Source of the DNA: Erythroxylum novogranatense
Taxonomy: Eukaryota; Streptophyta; Magnoliopsida; Malpighiales; Erythroxylaceae
Assembly: GCA_029891385.1 (NCBI GenBank)
Contig: CM057232.1
Coordinates: forward strand, 64,045,824-64,109,823
Reading direction: 5' to 3'
DNA: 64,000 bases
Part shown: positions 24,361-35,833 of the stretch, piece after piece
Position numbering within the stretch: position 1 is the first letter of the stretch
Layout of the letters: every line of letters starts with the position of its first letter
Position numbers and translations under genes: made by a program
The notes under the pieces: generated by a model
The model's input: only the letters and a program-made list of their open reading frames with translations
Told to the model about the DNA's origin: nothing
Database searches by the model: none

Positions 24361-24446
24361 TCTTAATAAAACTTGTAGCCCTTTATCTCTAGATCACAAC
24401 GAATCCAAAATCACCTCATTTGGACATCCACAACAAAAGATATGCA
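24361..24446 (-). repeat. Bidirectional LTR module (SO) in Gypsy-1
   Basis: On the minus strand it reads from GCATATCTTTTGTTGTGG through GAGGTGATTTTGGATTCG to GGGCTACAAGTTTTATTAAG. Clearly the same module as in LTR A, and again adjacent to the CpG minisatellite. Confidence 0.7.
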
Positions 24447-24481
24447 AAAAATATCAAAATTCATCGCTGCTGGAAACAGGG

Positions 24482-24710
24482 GGCTCGCTGTGACGAGGGC
24501 ACACTCGTCGCGGCGAACGGCCCGTGCTCACCGCGGTGTGCACGCAAGTGTGCGCCGCGACGTGCACCATTTCCTCGCACGTTGCAGCGTACTCCTTCTC
24601 GTACGTCGCGGCGTGCTCCTTCTTGCACGTCGCGGCGTGTTCCTTCCTCACATGACGCGGCGAATCCAACATCGCAGGTCGCGGTGAAAACGCACGTCGC
24701 GACGTGCAGG
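24482..24710 (-). repeat. CpG-rich palindromic minisatellite in Gypsy-1 LTR
   Basis: Repeats of a 22-30 bp unit around CGCACGTCGCGACGTGC. The 16 bp word GCACGTCGCGACGTGC, a perfect palindrome, is at 24692-24707. Arginine-rich open frames across this block are by-products of its composition. Confidence 0.9.
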
Positions 24711-25352
24711 TCTGGAGAACGCCTCCGAACCCGATTTTTCCAGCATTTCCCAACTTCAATCCTTCCCTTAATCACATGCAACCTATCTAAACCTTGATTC
24801 AAGTCCTATACTACATTTCTAACCCATTAATAACATAAAAGCAGGCACAAAATTATCAACCCAAGAAATCTATCCATTTTTGCCTTTAAACCCTAAACCA
24901 CCGATTCTAACACATTGAATCCATGTTGGAGTTTAATCTAACCACAATACAATTGAATGAACTCAAACTTACCAGCAATCACTTCAAATCTGTCGAAAAC
25001 CTCAAGGATCGAAAACCCACTTTTTTTTCTTTCCTTCCTCACCCTACGACACTCTCTCCCTCTTCTTCTCTTTTCACTTTTTCTTCTTTCTCTTCAAATT
25101 TTCACCCAAGCCTAAAGGAAGGGAAAAGACCAAGACACCCCTCTTGTCAAGCCTTAACCTATCTAACTCAAGAAATCTTCCCAAAATGCCTTCATATTAT
25201 TTTACCCTATAATTCTCATTCAAACCACATTAAACTGAACAAAACCTCAATAATCCACTAGCACTCCCAATTTCATCAAACTAAGGCATAAACACATAAT
25301 TAACACAATTCGTGCTTAATAACATAAATGAAAAAAAAATCAGGGTCTAACA

Positions 25353-25372
25353 TTTCTCCCCCTCTTTAAAAA
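25353..25372 (-). promoter_or_regulatory. Polypurine tract of Gypsy-1
   Basis: TTTCTCCCCCTCTTTAAAAA on the plus strand, directly beside the LTR; minus strand AAAGAGGGGGAGAAA. Plus-strand DNA primer. Confidence 0.85.
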
Positions 25373-25399
25373 AAAATCGTCCTCGAAATTATTACCTGA

Positions 25400-26740
25400 A
25401 TCATCGAAGAGATGCGAATACTTCTCCTTCATGGCTACCAATGGCTCCTAAGTAGCCTCCTCTACCGAATGATTCCTCCACAGGACTTTGACTAGCTGAA
25501 CCGTCTCATTCCTGAGGACTTTTTCCTTAGTATCCAAAATCTCCACTGGAATCTCCTCATTACTCAAATCATCTCTCTACTGAACCTCACTAGTCTGAAT
25601 AATATGAGAAGGATACGATCTATACCTCCTCAGCATGGAAACATGGAAAACATCATGAATCTGAGACAATTCCGGAGGTAACAGCAACCTGTAGGCGAGT
25701 GGTCCAATCCTCTCAAGAATTTCATAAGGACACACATACCTCATGCTCAACTTGCCTTTCTTGCCAAACCTCATTACTCCTTTCCAAGGAGACATCTTAA
25801 GAAACACTTTCTCACCGACTTCAAACTCCATCTCCCTTCGGTGTGCATCAATGTAACTCTTCATCCTATCCTGTGCTACCTTAAGTCGCTGCTTAACCAA
25901 ATTGACTTTCTCAACTGTCGTCTGAATCAATTCTGGTCCTACTAGTTTCCTCTTTCCTTCTTCATCCCAACAGATCGGAGTCCTACATCTCCTCCCATAC
26001 AAAGCCTCATATGGAGCCATCTGAATGCTCGAATGGTACGAATTATTATAAGCAAATTCGACCAATGGAAAATGCTCATCCCAAGCTCCTCTGAAGTCCA
26101 TCATACAAGCCCTAAGCATTCCCTCAAGTGTCTGAATGGTCCTCTCAGATTGACCATCTGTCTGTGGGTGAAAAGTCGTACTAAAATTCAACTTAGTTCC
26201 TAAAGCTTCCTGCAAACTTCCCCAAAATCTCGAAGTAAACCGAGGGTCTCTATCAGACACAATCGAATCTGGGATCCCATACAATCTCACTATCTCATCA
26301 ATGTACTTCTTTGCTAGCACATGCAAAGAATCAGTCTGCTTAATCGCCAGAAAGTGAGCTGACTTCGTCAACCGATCCACAATAACCCAAATTGCATCGT
26401 GCTTCCTGCTAGTCCTGGGCAATCCCATCAGAAAATCCATAGTCACCCTCTGCCACTTCCATTCCTGAATAGGCAACGGCCTCAACTTGCCGAAAGGTGC
26501 CTGGTGTTCAGCCTTGACTTACTGACACACCAAACACTTACTGACATACTCTGCTACGTCCCTCTTCATACCCTTCCACCAAAAATGCTCTCTTAAATCC
26601 CTGTACATCCTGGTGCTACCTGGATGCATGGCATAAGGAGCATTGTGTACCTCATCCATAATCTCAGCCTTAACCTCTTGCACATCTGGGATACACAACC
26701 TATTCCCCGCTTTCATAAGCCCATCATCACTCACTACCAC
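25400..26740 (-). pseudogene. Gypsy-1 integrase with chromodomain
   Basis: N-terminal zinc domain: H-N-A-P-Y-A-M-H and C-L-V-C (26519-26740). A stop follows C-L-V-C-Q. The core then runs open for 302 codons (25577-26485) with catalytic D in MDFLMGLPRTSRKHDAIW, D in SDRDPRFTSRFWGSLQ and E in DGQSERTIQTLE. Downstream, separated by a stop at 25574, the frame continues into a C-terminal chromodomain (RNETVQLVKVLWRNHSVEEA), with another stop where Trp is expected. Chromodomain presence and the FHVSMLRRY junction identify the Tekay/Del lineage, whose integrase targets heterochromatin. Inactive because of the three stops. Confidence 0.93.
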
Positions 26741-27630
26741 TTCAGAATTTCAACTCGAAGCTTGCTCAAATCCGCATCTTGTGCCTGCAATTCCCTAACT
26801 TTCTCCCTGAGTATCGGTCTCACTCGGAAGTTAGCTAGAAGGAAATCTGGCTCCTCCTGCTTCAAGCTTATCTTAAGCTTGGACATCTCTTCCAATAAAG
26901 GAAGATAAACCGTCCCAACATGAGCAATCGAAGACTTCCCACTCCAGGCATCTGCCACTACATTGGCCTTGCCCGGGTGATACTCAATCAGCAAATCATA
27001 ATCCTTAAGCAACTCTATCCACCGTCGCTATCTCAAATTCAGTTCCTTCTGGCTCAACAAGTACTTAAGACTCTTATGATCGTTAAAGATCCTCGTCTGA
27101 AATCCATATAGATAATGCCTCCAAATTTTCAAGGCAAAGATCATAGCCAACTTCAAATCATGCGTCGGATAATTCAACTCATATGGCTTCAATTGCCTCA
27201 AAGCATAAGCTATCACTCTGTCTCCCTGCATCAATACACAACCAAGACCCTTCCTCGAAGCATCACTATACACGGTATAGCCCTCCTCTCCAGAAAGCAG
27301 AATCAAAATCAGAGCACTCGTCAATTTGTGCTTGAGCTTTTCAAAGCTCTTCTGGCATTCATCACTCCAGATGAACTTCTGATTCTTCCTTAGTAACTTA
27401 GTCATCGGAGCGGATATCATGGAGAATCCCTCCACAAACCTCCTGTAGTAACCTGCCAAACCCAGAAAACTCCTCACCTCTGCTACATTCTTGGAGGCTT
27501 CCCAATTAACCACAGCTTCTATTTTCTTTGGATCCACATGCACTCCTTGTTCTGAGATCACTTGTTCAAGAAATACAACTTCCCTCAACCAAAATTTGCA
27601 TTTATCGAATTTGGCATATAGCTCGTTTCT
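26734..27630 (-). pseudogene. Gypsy-1 RT C-terminus and RNase H
   Basis: Starts within the RT thumb ([20 protein letters not shown]) because the upstream RT is lost at 27630. Continues [18 protein letters not shown], then RNase H with [18 protein letters not shown] and [14 protein letters not shown] at 27028-27030 interrupts the N-L-R-x-R-R-W-I-E block. Gypsy-2 has TAG at the same codon. The remaining LKDYDLLIEYHPGKANVVAD is open to the integrase linker. Confidence 0.9.
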
Positions 27631-29402
27631 GCATCTAAAATCAACGATCGTCTCATTCTGCATCTAAGGAGTGGGAGATAATAGGGTGAGCTGCGAAGCT
27701 CAGTGGCATATACATTTATAGCCATTAGCAACGAGCCACACATTCAAGCATATACATATATCTATACACAAGCATATAGCAAGTCATCAATCTATCAATT
27801 TACAATCCTCACAAGAATATGTCATATGATTACATAATATAACAATTAATATGCGTTATGCCGAATAAACTGAAGTTTATACTGTAAACTATCCGAGTCT
27901 GATTTCTCAGGATCTCGTGGCCTCAAGCGGGCAGTCGGGAGAAGGCTATACATCGACGTGCTCGTGACTAATGCTCCGCTACTCTCTCACCCAAACAAAA
28001 CACATAACAATTTGTTTCATGCTCAAAGCATTTTATCAAAGCTTTCATACTTTTTGTTCTTTTCATTCTTGCAAAATGCCATAATGCCTATCAAGGTAGC
28101 ACATAATCATGATCACAATGCATTTTCAATATTTCTTATAATTCAACACAAGCAGTGTCACACACATGTAAGCAAGCATACACATATTGCCCATACACAC
28201 AACAACCATAAATATATTACCCACCTAATATCGCTCGAGAATCCAACTCACTGTCTTCCTTCCTCTTGCGATCAGATCAGGTCAGCATGGTTTCCTATAA
28301 CATACCAAGTTTCCATTCAAACAATATTCAAAAGCTTAAAAATCAAAAGGAAAAGCACGAAAAGTCTACATTCGACTTCCACCTAAATTCCCGAATCCTA
28401 AGAGGCAAATTTCGAACTTCTCTTTCTTCATAAAACTTTTAGCCCTCTATCTCTAGATCACAACGAATCCAAAATCACCTCATTTGGACATCCACAGCAA
28501 AAGATACAACCGAAATACCAAAATTCATCACTGCTGGAAACAGGGGGCTCGCCGCGACGAGGGCCACGCTCGCCGCGGACGCAAGTGTGCGCCGCAGCGT
28601 GCACCATATCCTCGCACGTCGCGGCATGCTTCTTCTCGCACGTCGCGATGTAGACCTGCTGCTCGCCGCAACATGCACAAATTCGCACGTCGCGATGTGC
28701 ATACCTTCCTCGCACGTCGCAGCATGCTCATCTGCATGTCGTGACGTGCGGGTCTGGAAAACGACTCCGAATCTGACTTTTCCAGCATTTCCACACTTCA
28801 ATCCTTCCCTCAAGCACATACAACACATCTAAACCTTGATTCAAGTTCAATACTACATTTCTAACCCATTGACAACTTAAAAATAGGCACAAAATCATCA
28901 ACCCAAGAAATCTATCCATTTTTGCCTTTAAACCCTAAACCACCGATTCTAACACATTTAATCCATCTTAGAGTTTAATCTAAACACAATATAATGGAAT
29001 GAACTCAAACTTACCAGGAAATTGCTTTAAATCTGTCGGAAATCACTAGGATCAAAAACCCACTTTTCTTTTCCTTCTTCCTCAAGCTACGACACTCTCC
29101 CCTCTCTTTTCTCCTTTCCTCTTCTTTTCCTTTCCTTCTAATTCTTCTAACTCTTTCTTAAGTCTAAAGGGGGAAAAAGACCAAGTTACCCCTCTTTGTA
29201 AAGCCTTCACCCAATCCAACCTAAGCAATCTTCCCAAAATACCCTCAAATATATTTACCCTTTAATTCCCATATAAACTTCAAAAACTCAACTTAATCTC
29301 AATTATCCACTAACACTCCCAATTTAATCAAACTAAGCCTTAATCACGTAATTAACACAATTCATGCTTGAAGACATCATAAAAAAAATTCGGGGCCCAA
29401 CA
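27631..29402 (-). repeat. 3' LTR fragment of Gypsy-2
   Basis: Matches 44183-46010 co-linearly (with one about 30-60 bp gap near 27850) at about 96 percent by eye. Minus-strand start TGTTGGGCCCCGAA. The LTR end corresponding to 43828-44182 is missing. Hairpin GAGCT-TCGC-AGCTC (minus) at 27688-27701; SO module at 28427-28507. Confidence 0.9.
28549..28752 (-). repeat. CpG-rich minisatellite, Gypsy-2 3' LTR
   Basis: Same unit as at 45155-45358, with several CG to CA or TG changes. Lies beside the SO module at 28427-28507. Confidence 0.88.
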
Positions 29403-29420
29403 TTTCTCCCCCTCTTAAAA
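29403..29420 (-). promoter_or_regulatory. Polypurine tract of Gypsy-2
   Basis: TTTCTCCCCCTCTTAAAA, reading AAGAGGGGGAGAAA on the minus strand, next to the LTR start. Confidence 0.85.
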
Positions 29421-29439
29421 AAAATTTTGTCCTCGAAAT

Positions 29440-30889
29440 TATTACCTGAATCATCGAAGAGATGCGGATACTTCTCCTTCATGGCTTCCAATGGCTCCCA
29501 TGTAGCCTCCTCTACCGAATGATTCCTCCATAGAACTTTGACTAACTAAACTGTCTTGTTCCTGAGAACCTTGTCCTTTGTATCCAAAATCTCGACTAGA
29601 AGCTCCTCATAACTCAAATCATCTCTCAACTGAACCTCAGTAGTCTGGATAACATGAGAAGGATCCGATCTATACCTCCTCAACATGGAAACATGGAAAA
29701 CATCATGAAACTGAGACAATTCTAGAGGTAAAGCCAACCTGTAGGCGAGTAGTTCAATCTTCTCAAGGATCTGATAAGGACCCACATACCTCGGACTCAA
29801 CTTACCCTTTTTTCCGAACCTCATAACTCCTTTCCAAGGAGACGTCTTAAGGAAAATTTTTTCACCAACTTCAAACTCCATCTCCTTTCGGTGTGAATCA
29901 ATGTAACTCTTCATCATATCCTGTGCTGCCTTAAGTCGCTGCTTGATCAAATTGACTTTCTCAACTGTCGTCTGAATCAATTCTGGTCCAACCAGTTTCC
30001 TCTCCCCTTCTTCATCCCAACAGATCAGAGTTCTACATCTCCTCCCATACAAAGCCTCATATAGAGCCATCTGAATACTCGAATGGTACAAATTATTATA
30101 GGCGAATTTGACCAATGGCAAATGCTCATCCCAAGCTCCTCTGAAATCCATTACACTTGCTCTGAGCATTCCCTCAAGAGTCCGAATGGTCCTCTCGGAT
30201 TGACCATCCATCTGAGGGTGAAAAGCCGTATTAAAATTCAGCTTAGTCCCTAAAGCTTCCTGCAAACTTCCCCAAAACCTTGAAGTAAACTGTGGGTCCC
30301 TGTTCAAAACTATGGAATCTGGAATCCTATGCAATCTCACTATCTCATCGATATACTTCTTTGCTAGCACAGGCAAAGAATCAGTCTGCTTAATCGCCAA
30401 AAAGTGATCTGACTTCGTCAACCGATCCACAATAACCCAAATTGCATCATGCTTCCTACTGGTCTTAGGCAAACCCATCAGAAAATCCATAGTCACCCTT
30501 TGCCACTTCCATTCCGGGATGAAAAATGGCCTTAACTTGCCTGAAGGTGCCTGGTGTTCAGCTTTGACTTGTTGACACACTAGACACTTACTTACAAACT
30601 CTGCAACATCCCTCTTCATGCCCTTCCACCAAACATGCTCTCTCAAATCCTTATACATCCTGGTGCTACTTGGATGCATGGCATAAGGCGCATTGTGTGC
30701 CTCGTCCAAAATCTCATCCTTAACCTCCTGCACATCTGGGATACATAACCTGTTCTCCACTGTCATAAGTCCATCATCCCTCACTACTACTTCCGAAATC
30801 TTAACATTCCGAATTTCATCTCGAAGCTTGCTCAAATCCGCATCTTGTGCCTGCAATTCCCTGACTTTCTCCCTGAGTATCGGTCTCAC
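29440..30889 (-). pseudogene. Gypsy-2 integrase with chromodomain
   Basis: A 447-codon open stretch (29546-30889) covers the HHCC zinc domain (H-N-A-P-Y-A-M-H, C-L-V-C), the three catalytic residues (D in MDFLMGLPKTSRKHDAIW, D in NRDPQFTSRFWGSLQ, E in DGQSERTIRTLE) and the start of the chromodomain (YEELLVEILDTKDKVLRNKT). A TAG at about 29543-29545 interrupts the chromodomain; in the same frame beyond it, LVKVLWRNHSVEEATWEP is readable, with the aromatic W retained. Would integrate element DNA and tether to modified histone. The usual S-D-R-D has become L-N-R-D. Confidence 0.93.
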
Positions 30890-31435
30890 TCAGAAGTTAG
30901 CTAGAAGGCAATCTGGCTCCTTCTGCTTCAAGATTATCTTAAGCTTGGCCATCTCTTCCAACAAAGGAAGATAAATCGTCCGAACATGAGCAATCGAAGA
31001 CTTCCTACTCAAAGCATCTACCACTACATTGGCCTTGCCCGGATGACACTCAATCAGCAAGTCATAGTCCTTAAGCAACTCGATCCATCGTCGCTACCTC
31101 AAATTCAGTTCCTTCTGGCTCAACAAGTACTTGAGACTCTTATGATCGATAAAGATCCTCGTCTGAACTCCATACAAATAATGCCTCCAAATTTTCAGGG
31201 CAAAGATCACCGCTGCCAATTCCAAATCATGTGTTGGATAGTTCAACTCATATGACTTCAACTGCCTCGAAGCATAAGCAATCACCCTATCTCCCTGCAT
31301 CAAAACACAACCAAGACCCTTCCTCGAAGCATCACTATACACGGTATAACCCTCATCTCCAGAAGGTAAAATCAAAATCAGAGCACTCGTCAATCTGTGC
31401 TTAAGCTCCTCAAAGCTCTTTTGGCATTCATCACT
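30890..31435 (-). pseudogene. Gypsy-2 RNase H
   Basis: [37 protein letters not shown] and [16 protein letters not shown] are intact (31094-31393). TAG at 31094-31096 is at the same codon as in Gypsy-1. A second stop at 30887-30889 is CGA to TGA compared with Gypsy-1, a CpG transition. The segment toward RT holds a stop near 31435. Confidence 0.9.
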
Positions 31436-32328
31436 CTAGATAAACTTCTGATTCTTCCTCAATAACTTAGTCATCGGAGTGGATATCATGGAGAATCCCT
31501 CCACAAACCTCCTGTAGTAACCTGCCAAACCCAGAAAACTCCTCACCTCTGCTATATTCTTCGGTGCTTCCCAATTCACCACAGCTTCTATTTTCTTTGG
31601 ATCCATATGCACTCCTTGTTCTAAGATCACATGTCCAAGAAATGTAACTTCCCTCAACCAAAATTTGCATTTATCGAATTTGACATACAACTCATTTCTT
31701 CTCAAATGCTCCTCATGTTCCTTATCACTCTTGGAATAAAGCAATATATCATCAATAAATACAATGATAAATTGGTCCAAGAATGGCTTAAAGACCCGAT
31801 TCATCAAATCCATAAAGGCTGCAGGGGCATTCGTCAATCCAAAAGGCATAACCGTAAACTCAAAATACCCATACCGTGTCCTGAAAGCAGTCTTTGGCAC
31901 ATCAAACTCCTTTATCCTTAACTGGTGACAACCCGATCTCAAGTCTATCTTGGAGAAGACTTTCGCCCCTTGCAATTGATCAAACAGATCATCGATGCGT
32001 GGGAGCAGATATCTGTTCTTCACCGTGACCTGATTCAGCTTCCTGTAATCCACACACATCCTCAACGATCCATCTTTCTTCTTCACAAAAAGAACCGGAG
32101 CTCCCCAATGTGAAGAGCTTGGACTTATGTACCCTTTCTCTAACAACTCCTCCAAATGCTCTTTAAGTTTTTTCAATTATGTCGGAGCCATCCGGTAAGG
32201 CAGAATTGAAATTGACGCCGTACCTGAAAGAAGCTCAATGGGAAACTCAATTTTTCTAGGCGGCGGTAGTCCTGGCAATTCCTCGGGAAAAACATCCGAG
32301 AATTCAGTGACTACTAAAATATCCTCCA
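31436..32328 (-). pseudogene. Gypsy-2 reverse transcriptase
   Basis: 246 open codons (31436-32176) hold the finger and palm blocks [54 protein letters not shown] and the active site F-I-D-D (plus strand about 31745-31757). A short segment after EHEEHLR is missing compared with the family, shortening the palm-thumb link. The part nearest copia A (32177-32328) carries VVTEFSDVFPEELPGLPPP, the protease-RT linker, and is separated by a stop at 32174-32176. The frame continues from 41851 across the copia A insertion through the duplicated CTCCA. Confidence 0.92.
32324..32328. repeat. Target site duplication of copia A, left copy (CTCCA)
   Basis: CTCCA directly before the 5' LTR, repeated at 41851-41855 directly after the 3' LTR. 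Exact 5 bp match as expected for copia integration. Confidence 0.95.
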
Positions 32329-34328
32329 TGTTGGAGTTATGTAAATATAGTTCCCTGGAAAGCAAGTGTATTTACATGTAACTTTATCTTCTTCATTCAT
32401 GCTTTGTAATGAAAATATTTATTATTAATAAAACAAAAGAGTTTGGTTTTATCTGTATGAGCATTATATATCTGGTCATAAGGTACCAAGATTCATTTGT
32501 AAGTAATATACATATACATAGAGATGTATGGGAAACATGTATATTATTAGAATCAATTAATTGATTCACAGTTGAATAATCAAGTTGGTCGCTTGATTAT
32601 GGTTTAGATCAGTAGTGTTGTGATTTATCTCCATATAAGTAAAGGAGTTTACTTAAAGGAATGATGAGTTTCATATCATGATAGTAGTTGACTATCGATA
32701 ATGGCACTATTAAATGAATTGAAATCAAGTATGTTTTCAAGAATAAAGTGGTCGTTACTTTAATCTTAAAACATACAACTTAAGCATTCGCTATTATGAA
32801 CCACAATCTTGATGAGTGGTGAACTCATATGTGTTTCATTATAATTCTTCATATGATCGGAATGGATTTTTACAGGTATTAATCTAGTGTCTGCATGTTG
32901 GAATTATTAATTGAAACATGTATCGTGGAACATTCACTCAAATAAAGAGTTTATAGTGTTATCATCTCTTCTAGATGTTTTAAGGAGATTTGGTGATTAA
33001 ATCGCGCCGTAAGTTTGATGGACTAGCTACCCATCAAGTCTTAACACTAAAATGAGATCTTATGTGTTAATCACCATATAAAGTAAAATGAGAGATCTAG
33101 AAGGAAAAACCAACATAAGGGAAAAACGGTAATTTTACCCTTTGTTGTGCGAATGGCTATAATAAGGTTCTAAATAGGGTTTGCAATTGGACATATTCTC
33201 ATAATATTTAATAATTCAAGAGTTTAACTAATTGTCTTTAGTGGAATGACATTTAGTTAATAAGCAAGAATTAATTCGAATGAGATTGAATTATTTCTGG
33301 GCTTATTGGAGCTTCAATTATCAAAGTCTAATAAGATTCCCCACTTGGCTTTAAGGAACGTTATCAAGCTAGGTAAGAAGTAGTTTGGAGGCTTTAGAAG
33401 TCCATAATTGAATGATGGGCTTATACTAATTAATGGTTAATTGGAAGCCCATAAGTTCATTTAGAAATGGGCTAGTTTTGGTTCATCATTATTAAATGGA
33501 GTTATTAAATGGAGTTATGGTTCATCATTATTAAATGGAGTTATGAACTTACCATTAAATGGTTTAATGGTTGGTTTTTAATGTTGGCATGTAACCTATT
33601 TGCATTCATTAGATTAAAGATGAAAGATGTGCATTAGATGGACCATCTTCCTTCTTTCTTCTTTCCAAAACCGAAATGGGTATTCAATTATAGGTTATGG
33701 TCTTTTCAAATAGCCATTTTAAAGATAAATGAAGTAAGTCTCATTTATTGGCTATTTGATGAGTGATTAATGTAAGAAGTGATGCATTGGATGCCTCTCA
33801 CTCTTTCCATTCATTCATATTTCAAAATTGAGATGTAAGAAAGGGTTCTTGCATGGTTTTTAGACATTCTCTCCTTTTATGCAAGGTAGAACCAAAATTC
33901 CTAAGTGAAAGAATTGAAAGAGTTTCAATTTTGGTTCTTCTTCTTCTAAGAAAATCTCCTCCAAATATTTCTTCTCCTTTCCCACCAAAGGATTTTGTTA
34001 ACCTAGTTGTCCTTGAAGAACAAGTGGTAAATCTAATTGGTTGAGGATACTACAACAAGGAAGAAGATAGATTGCTAAAGGAAAAGACTCAAAGGCAAAG
34101 GATTTGGATATAAGAAGGAGAGGATAGCGCAGCGAGGATTTAAAGCTGTAGCGAAGGAGTCGGTAATTCCTTTTATCGTGTTCTTGGTTTTATTATCCTT
34201 ATACCATATCATGTATGGATTAGCATGTTGATTTGGATATATTGCTTCCGCTGCAAGATGATTTCTTAAAAAGTTTTGAAATCTATCGTTTCTCCATACT
34301 AAGCATGCTTTCTTTTTCCGATCCAACA
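32329..34328 (+). repeat. 5' LTR of copia A (2000 bp)
   Basis: Starts TGTTGGAGTTATG and ends CCGATCCAACA. Differs from the 3' LTR by scattered substitutions and by a roughly 130 bp deletion with small local duplications of ATTAAATGGAGTTATG around 33485-33545. A minus-strand remnant reading of the Gypsy-2 linker that runs into this LTR is incidental. Confidence 0.95.
33156..33180 (+). promoter_or_regulatory. Candidate core promoter of the copia family LTR
   Basis: CTATAATAAGG followed by TTCTAAATAGGGT is conserved in all copia LTRs here (A left and right, B, and C reversed). TATA-like, about 830 bases into the LTR. Only an inference; no start site can be seen. Confidence 0.25.
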
Positions 34329-34330
34329 AT

Positions 34331-34342
34331 TGGTATCAGAGC
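34331..34342 (+). promoter_or_regulatory. Primer binding site (tRNA-iMet) of copia A
   Basis: TGGTATCAGAGC two bases after the LTR end CCAACA. Confidence 0.95.
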
Positions 34343-35833
34343 AGGTTTTTCATGCATGATTTCGGTTCCTATATGGTGGATGCATGGGTTGGCAATCTTT
34401 TTATGTATACTGCATATTTTATGTGATAGAAATATATATGGTGTATGTTGCTCTTTGGTTGTCCATAGAAGTTAAATTTTATCTTGTAAGATTTCTTCAT
34501 TTGGTTGTAACAAGGAGGGTGGTCTATCATCACCATGTTTCCTCCTTGGTTTCTTTTTTCTATTTTATTTGATTTTGTAATGTTCAAAATTGATGTAATG
34601 ATGAAGAAGGAGCAGCCATGGATTGAAGAAATGGAAAGGTAAAATTTTCGGTGTATCCTATTGTGTTTTGGCATAAGTTTTGTGAAAACTAAGTTGCTGG
34701 AATTTTTGTTTCAATGAATCATATTTCAGTTATGATTGGAAAACAAGTGCTGGTTTATTGTTTCAAAGAATCCAATTTCAATTTTGCTAAAATACTAAGT
34801 GCTGTGTTTAATTTTCATGAAATGAGTTTCGGTTTTAATAAAACAAGTGCTGGAATTTTTTGTCAAAACAAAGATTTGGTTTTCTAAAAATCTAGTGCTG
34901 GATTTTTATTTTTCAAAATGACAAAATTATACTTTCATAAATGCCATTACATTTTGTTTACCGAATGGGCCGGATCATGTTAGCGAAGAGTTCGAAGCGG
35001 AAGATCCAAGATGAAGAAGCATATTTTGGGCCTAAAAGGCTTGTAATTATTTTATGTTTCTAGGATGGACAATCAAAAGTGGCTTTATTAGTTCATGTGA
35101 TGAATGGAGAAATGAATGCTTGTAATATGTGATATTATGTGATTGCATGTCATTTAGAAAATTGCCAACCCTAGGCCTTGCCATGCATTCATTATGTATG
35201 AGATATAAAATGAAACAATATAGGATGGATAATAAATTGCATCTAGACAAGATGGTATTTAAAACTTAAAGTCCAAAAAGATTGAGTGGGAGAGGATGCT
35301 CCTGTGAGAGTCCACGGTCTCCAAATGATGGCCCGTTTGCATGTGGTGAAGTGTTACTCCCCATTTGAGGGTATGGATCCTAGATCTTGCATGGTTTGGG
35401 TCTCCTTAAGGATAAGTCCACTTAATGATAGCAAATGTGACCTCCCACCGAGGCATGATTTGTAGGTATCTTTAGTGAATGAATCAAATGGTTATACACT
35501 CAACATTTTTTATCAATAAACTGCCCACCGTAGCTCTGTTGGTAAAAGTATGGACCCAAATTAAGACGCTTCTTAAAAAATTGAGCATGAGATGCTTGGT
35601 AGTTTTTTAAGTGGGAGGGTCCCAGTTTTTCTTTTAATAGATAAGATGTCCCACCGTCATTTAGTCTGTTATAGATAAGAAAAATAACCGTCGTATAATG
35701 TTTTAATTTTTAAGTTTTGTTAAATCTATCATCATGCATACATGCATCATGATTTTATACAAAGTTCCATAAATTGTTGACTAGTATGCTCATGTTTTAA
35801 TAATTTATATTTTCAGACATAATCAACCACAAA
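34343..35833 (+). other. Copia A long untranslated leader
   Basis: About 1.5 kb between primer site and gag start without a coding frame. Contains the degenerate AAGTGCTGG array (34691-34910) and a conserved stretch (35280-35690) with CCCACCGTAGC and CCCACCGTC words also present in copia B and C. Conservation of these words across the three copies reflects family identity, not proven function. Confidence 0.8.
34691..34910 (+). repeat. Degenerate about 50 bp tandem array in copia leader
   Basis: Five phased occurrences of AAGTGCTGG or a variant, near 34691, 34745, 34796, 34845 and 34893, spaced 54, 51, 49 and 48 bases. The sequence between is T-rich with TTTCAA words. Copia B carries the same array, more decayed, at about 48085-48300. 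Confidence 0.65.

Larger units (their letters stand above)
23606..25352 (-). repeat. 3' LTR of Gypsy-1 (1747 bp)
   Basis: Minus-strand start TGTTAGACCCTG, end ...CCCAACA. Co-linear with the Gypsy-2 LTR except for an about 430 bp deletion near 24170. Holds the CpG minisatellite, an SO module and a weakened version of the hairpin (minus strand GAGC...CTC, near 23992-24004). Confidence 0.9.
23606..27630 (-). mobile_element. Gypsy-1, Tekay-type chromovirus, 3' half only
   Basis: Minus strand. 3' LTR (23606-25352), polypurine tract, then chromodomain, integrase, RNase H and the last part of RT. At 27630/27631 the RT sequence stops (just after the codons for R-N-E-L-Y-A-K-F on the minus strand) and the middle of another LTR of the same family begins. 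The 5' half was lost by recombination with Gypsy-2. Confidence 0.9.

Noticed and set aside
24420..24802. Overlapping arginine-rich open frames on both strands (also at 28458-28832 and 46204-46457)
   Set aside because: Created by the GC-rich palindromic minisatellite, which is open in several frames on both strands; they differ between copies and have no start context.
31094..31096. Programmed UAG readthrough in the RNase H of Gypsy-1 and Gypsy-2
   Set aside because: Tekay polyproteins are normally one open frame, the site is mid-domain, and both copies carry other inactivating stops. Shared ancestry or conversion is simpler.
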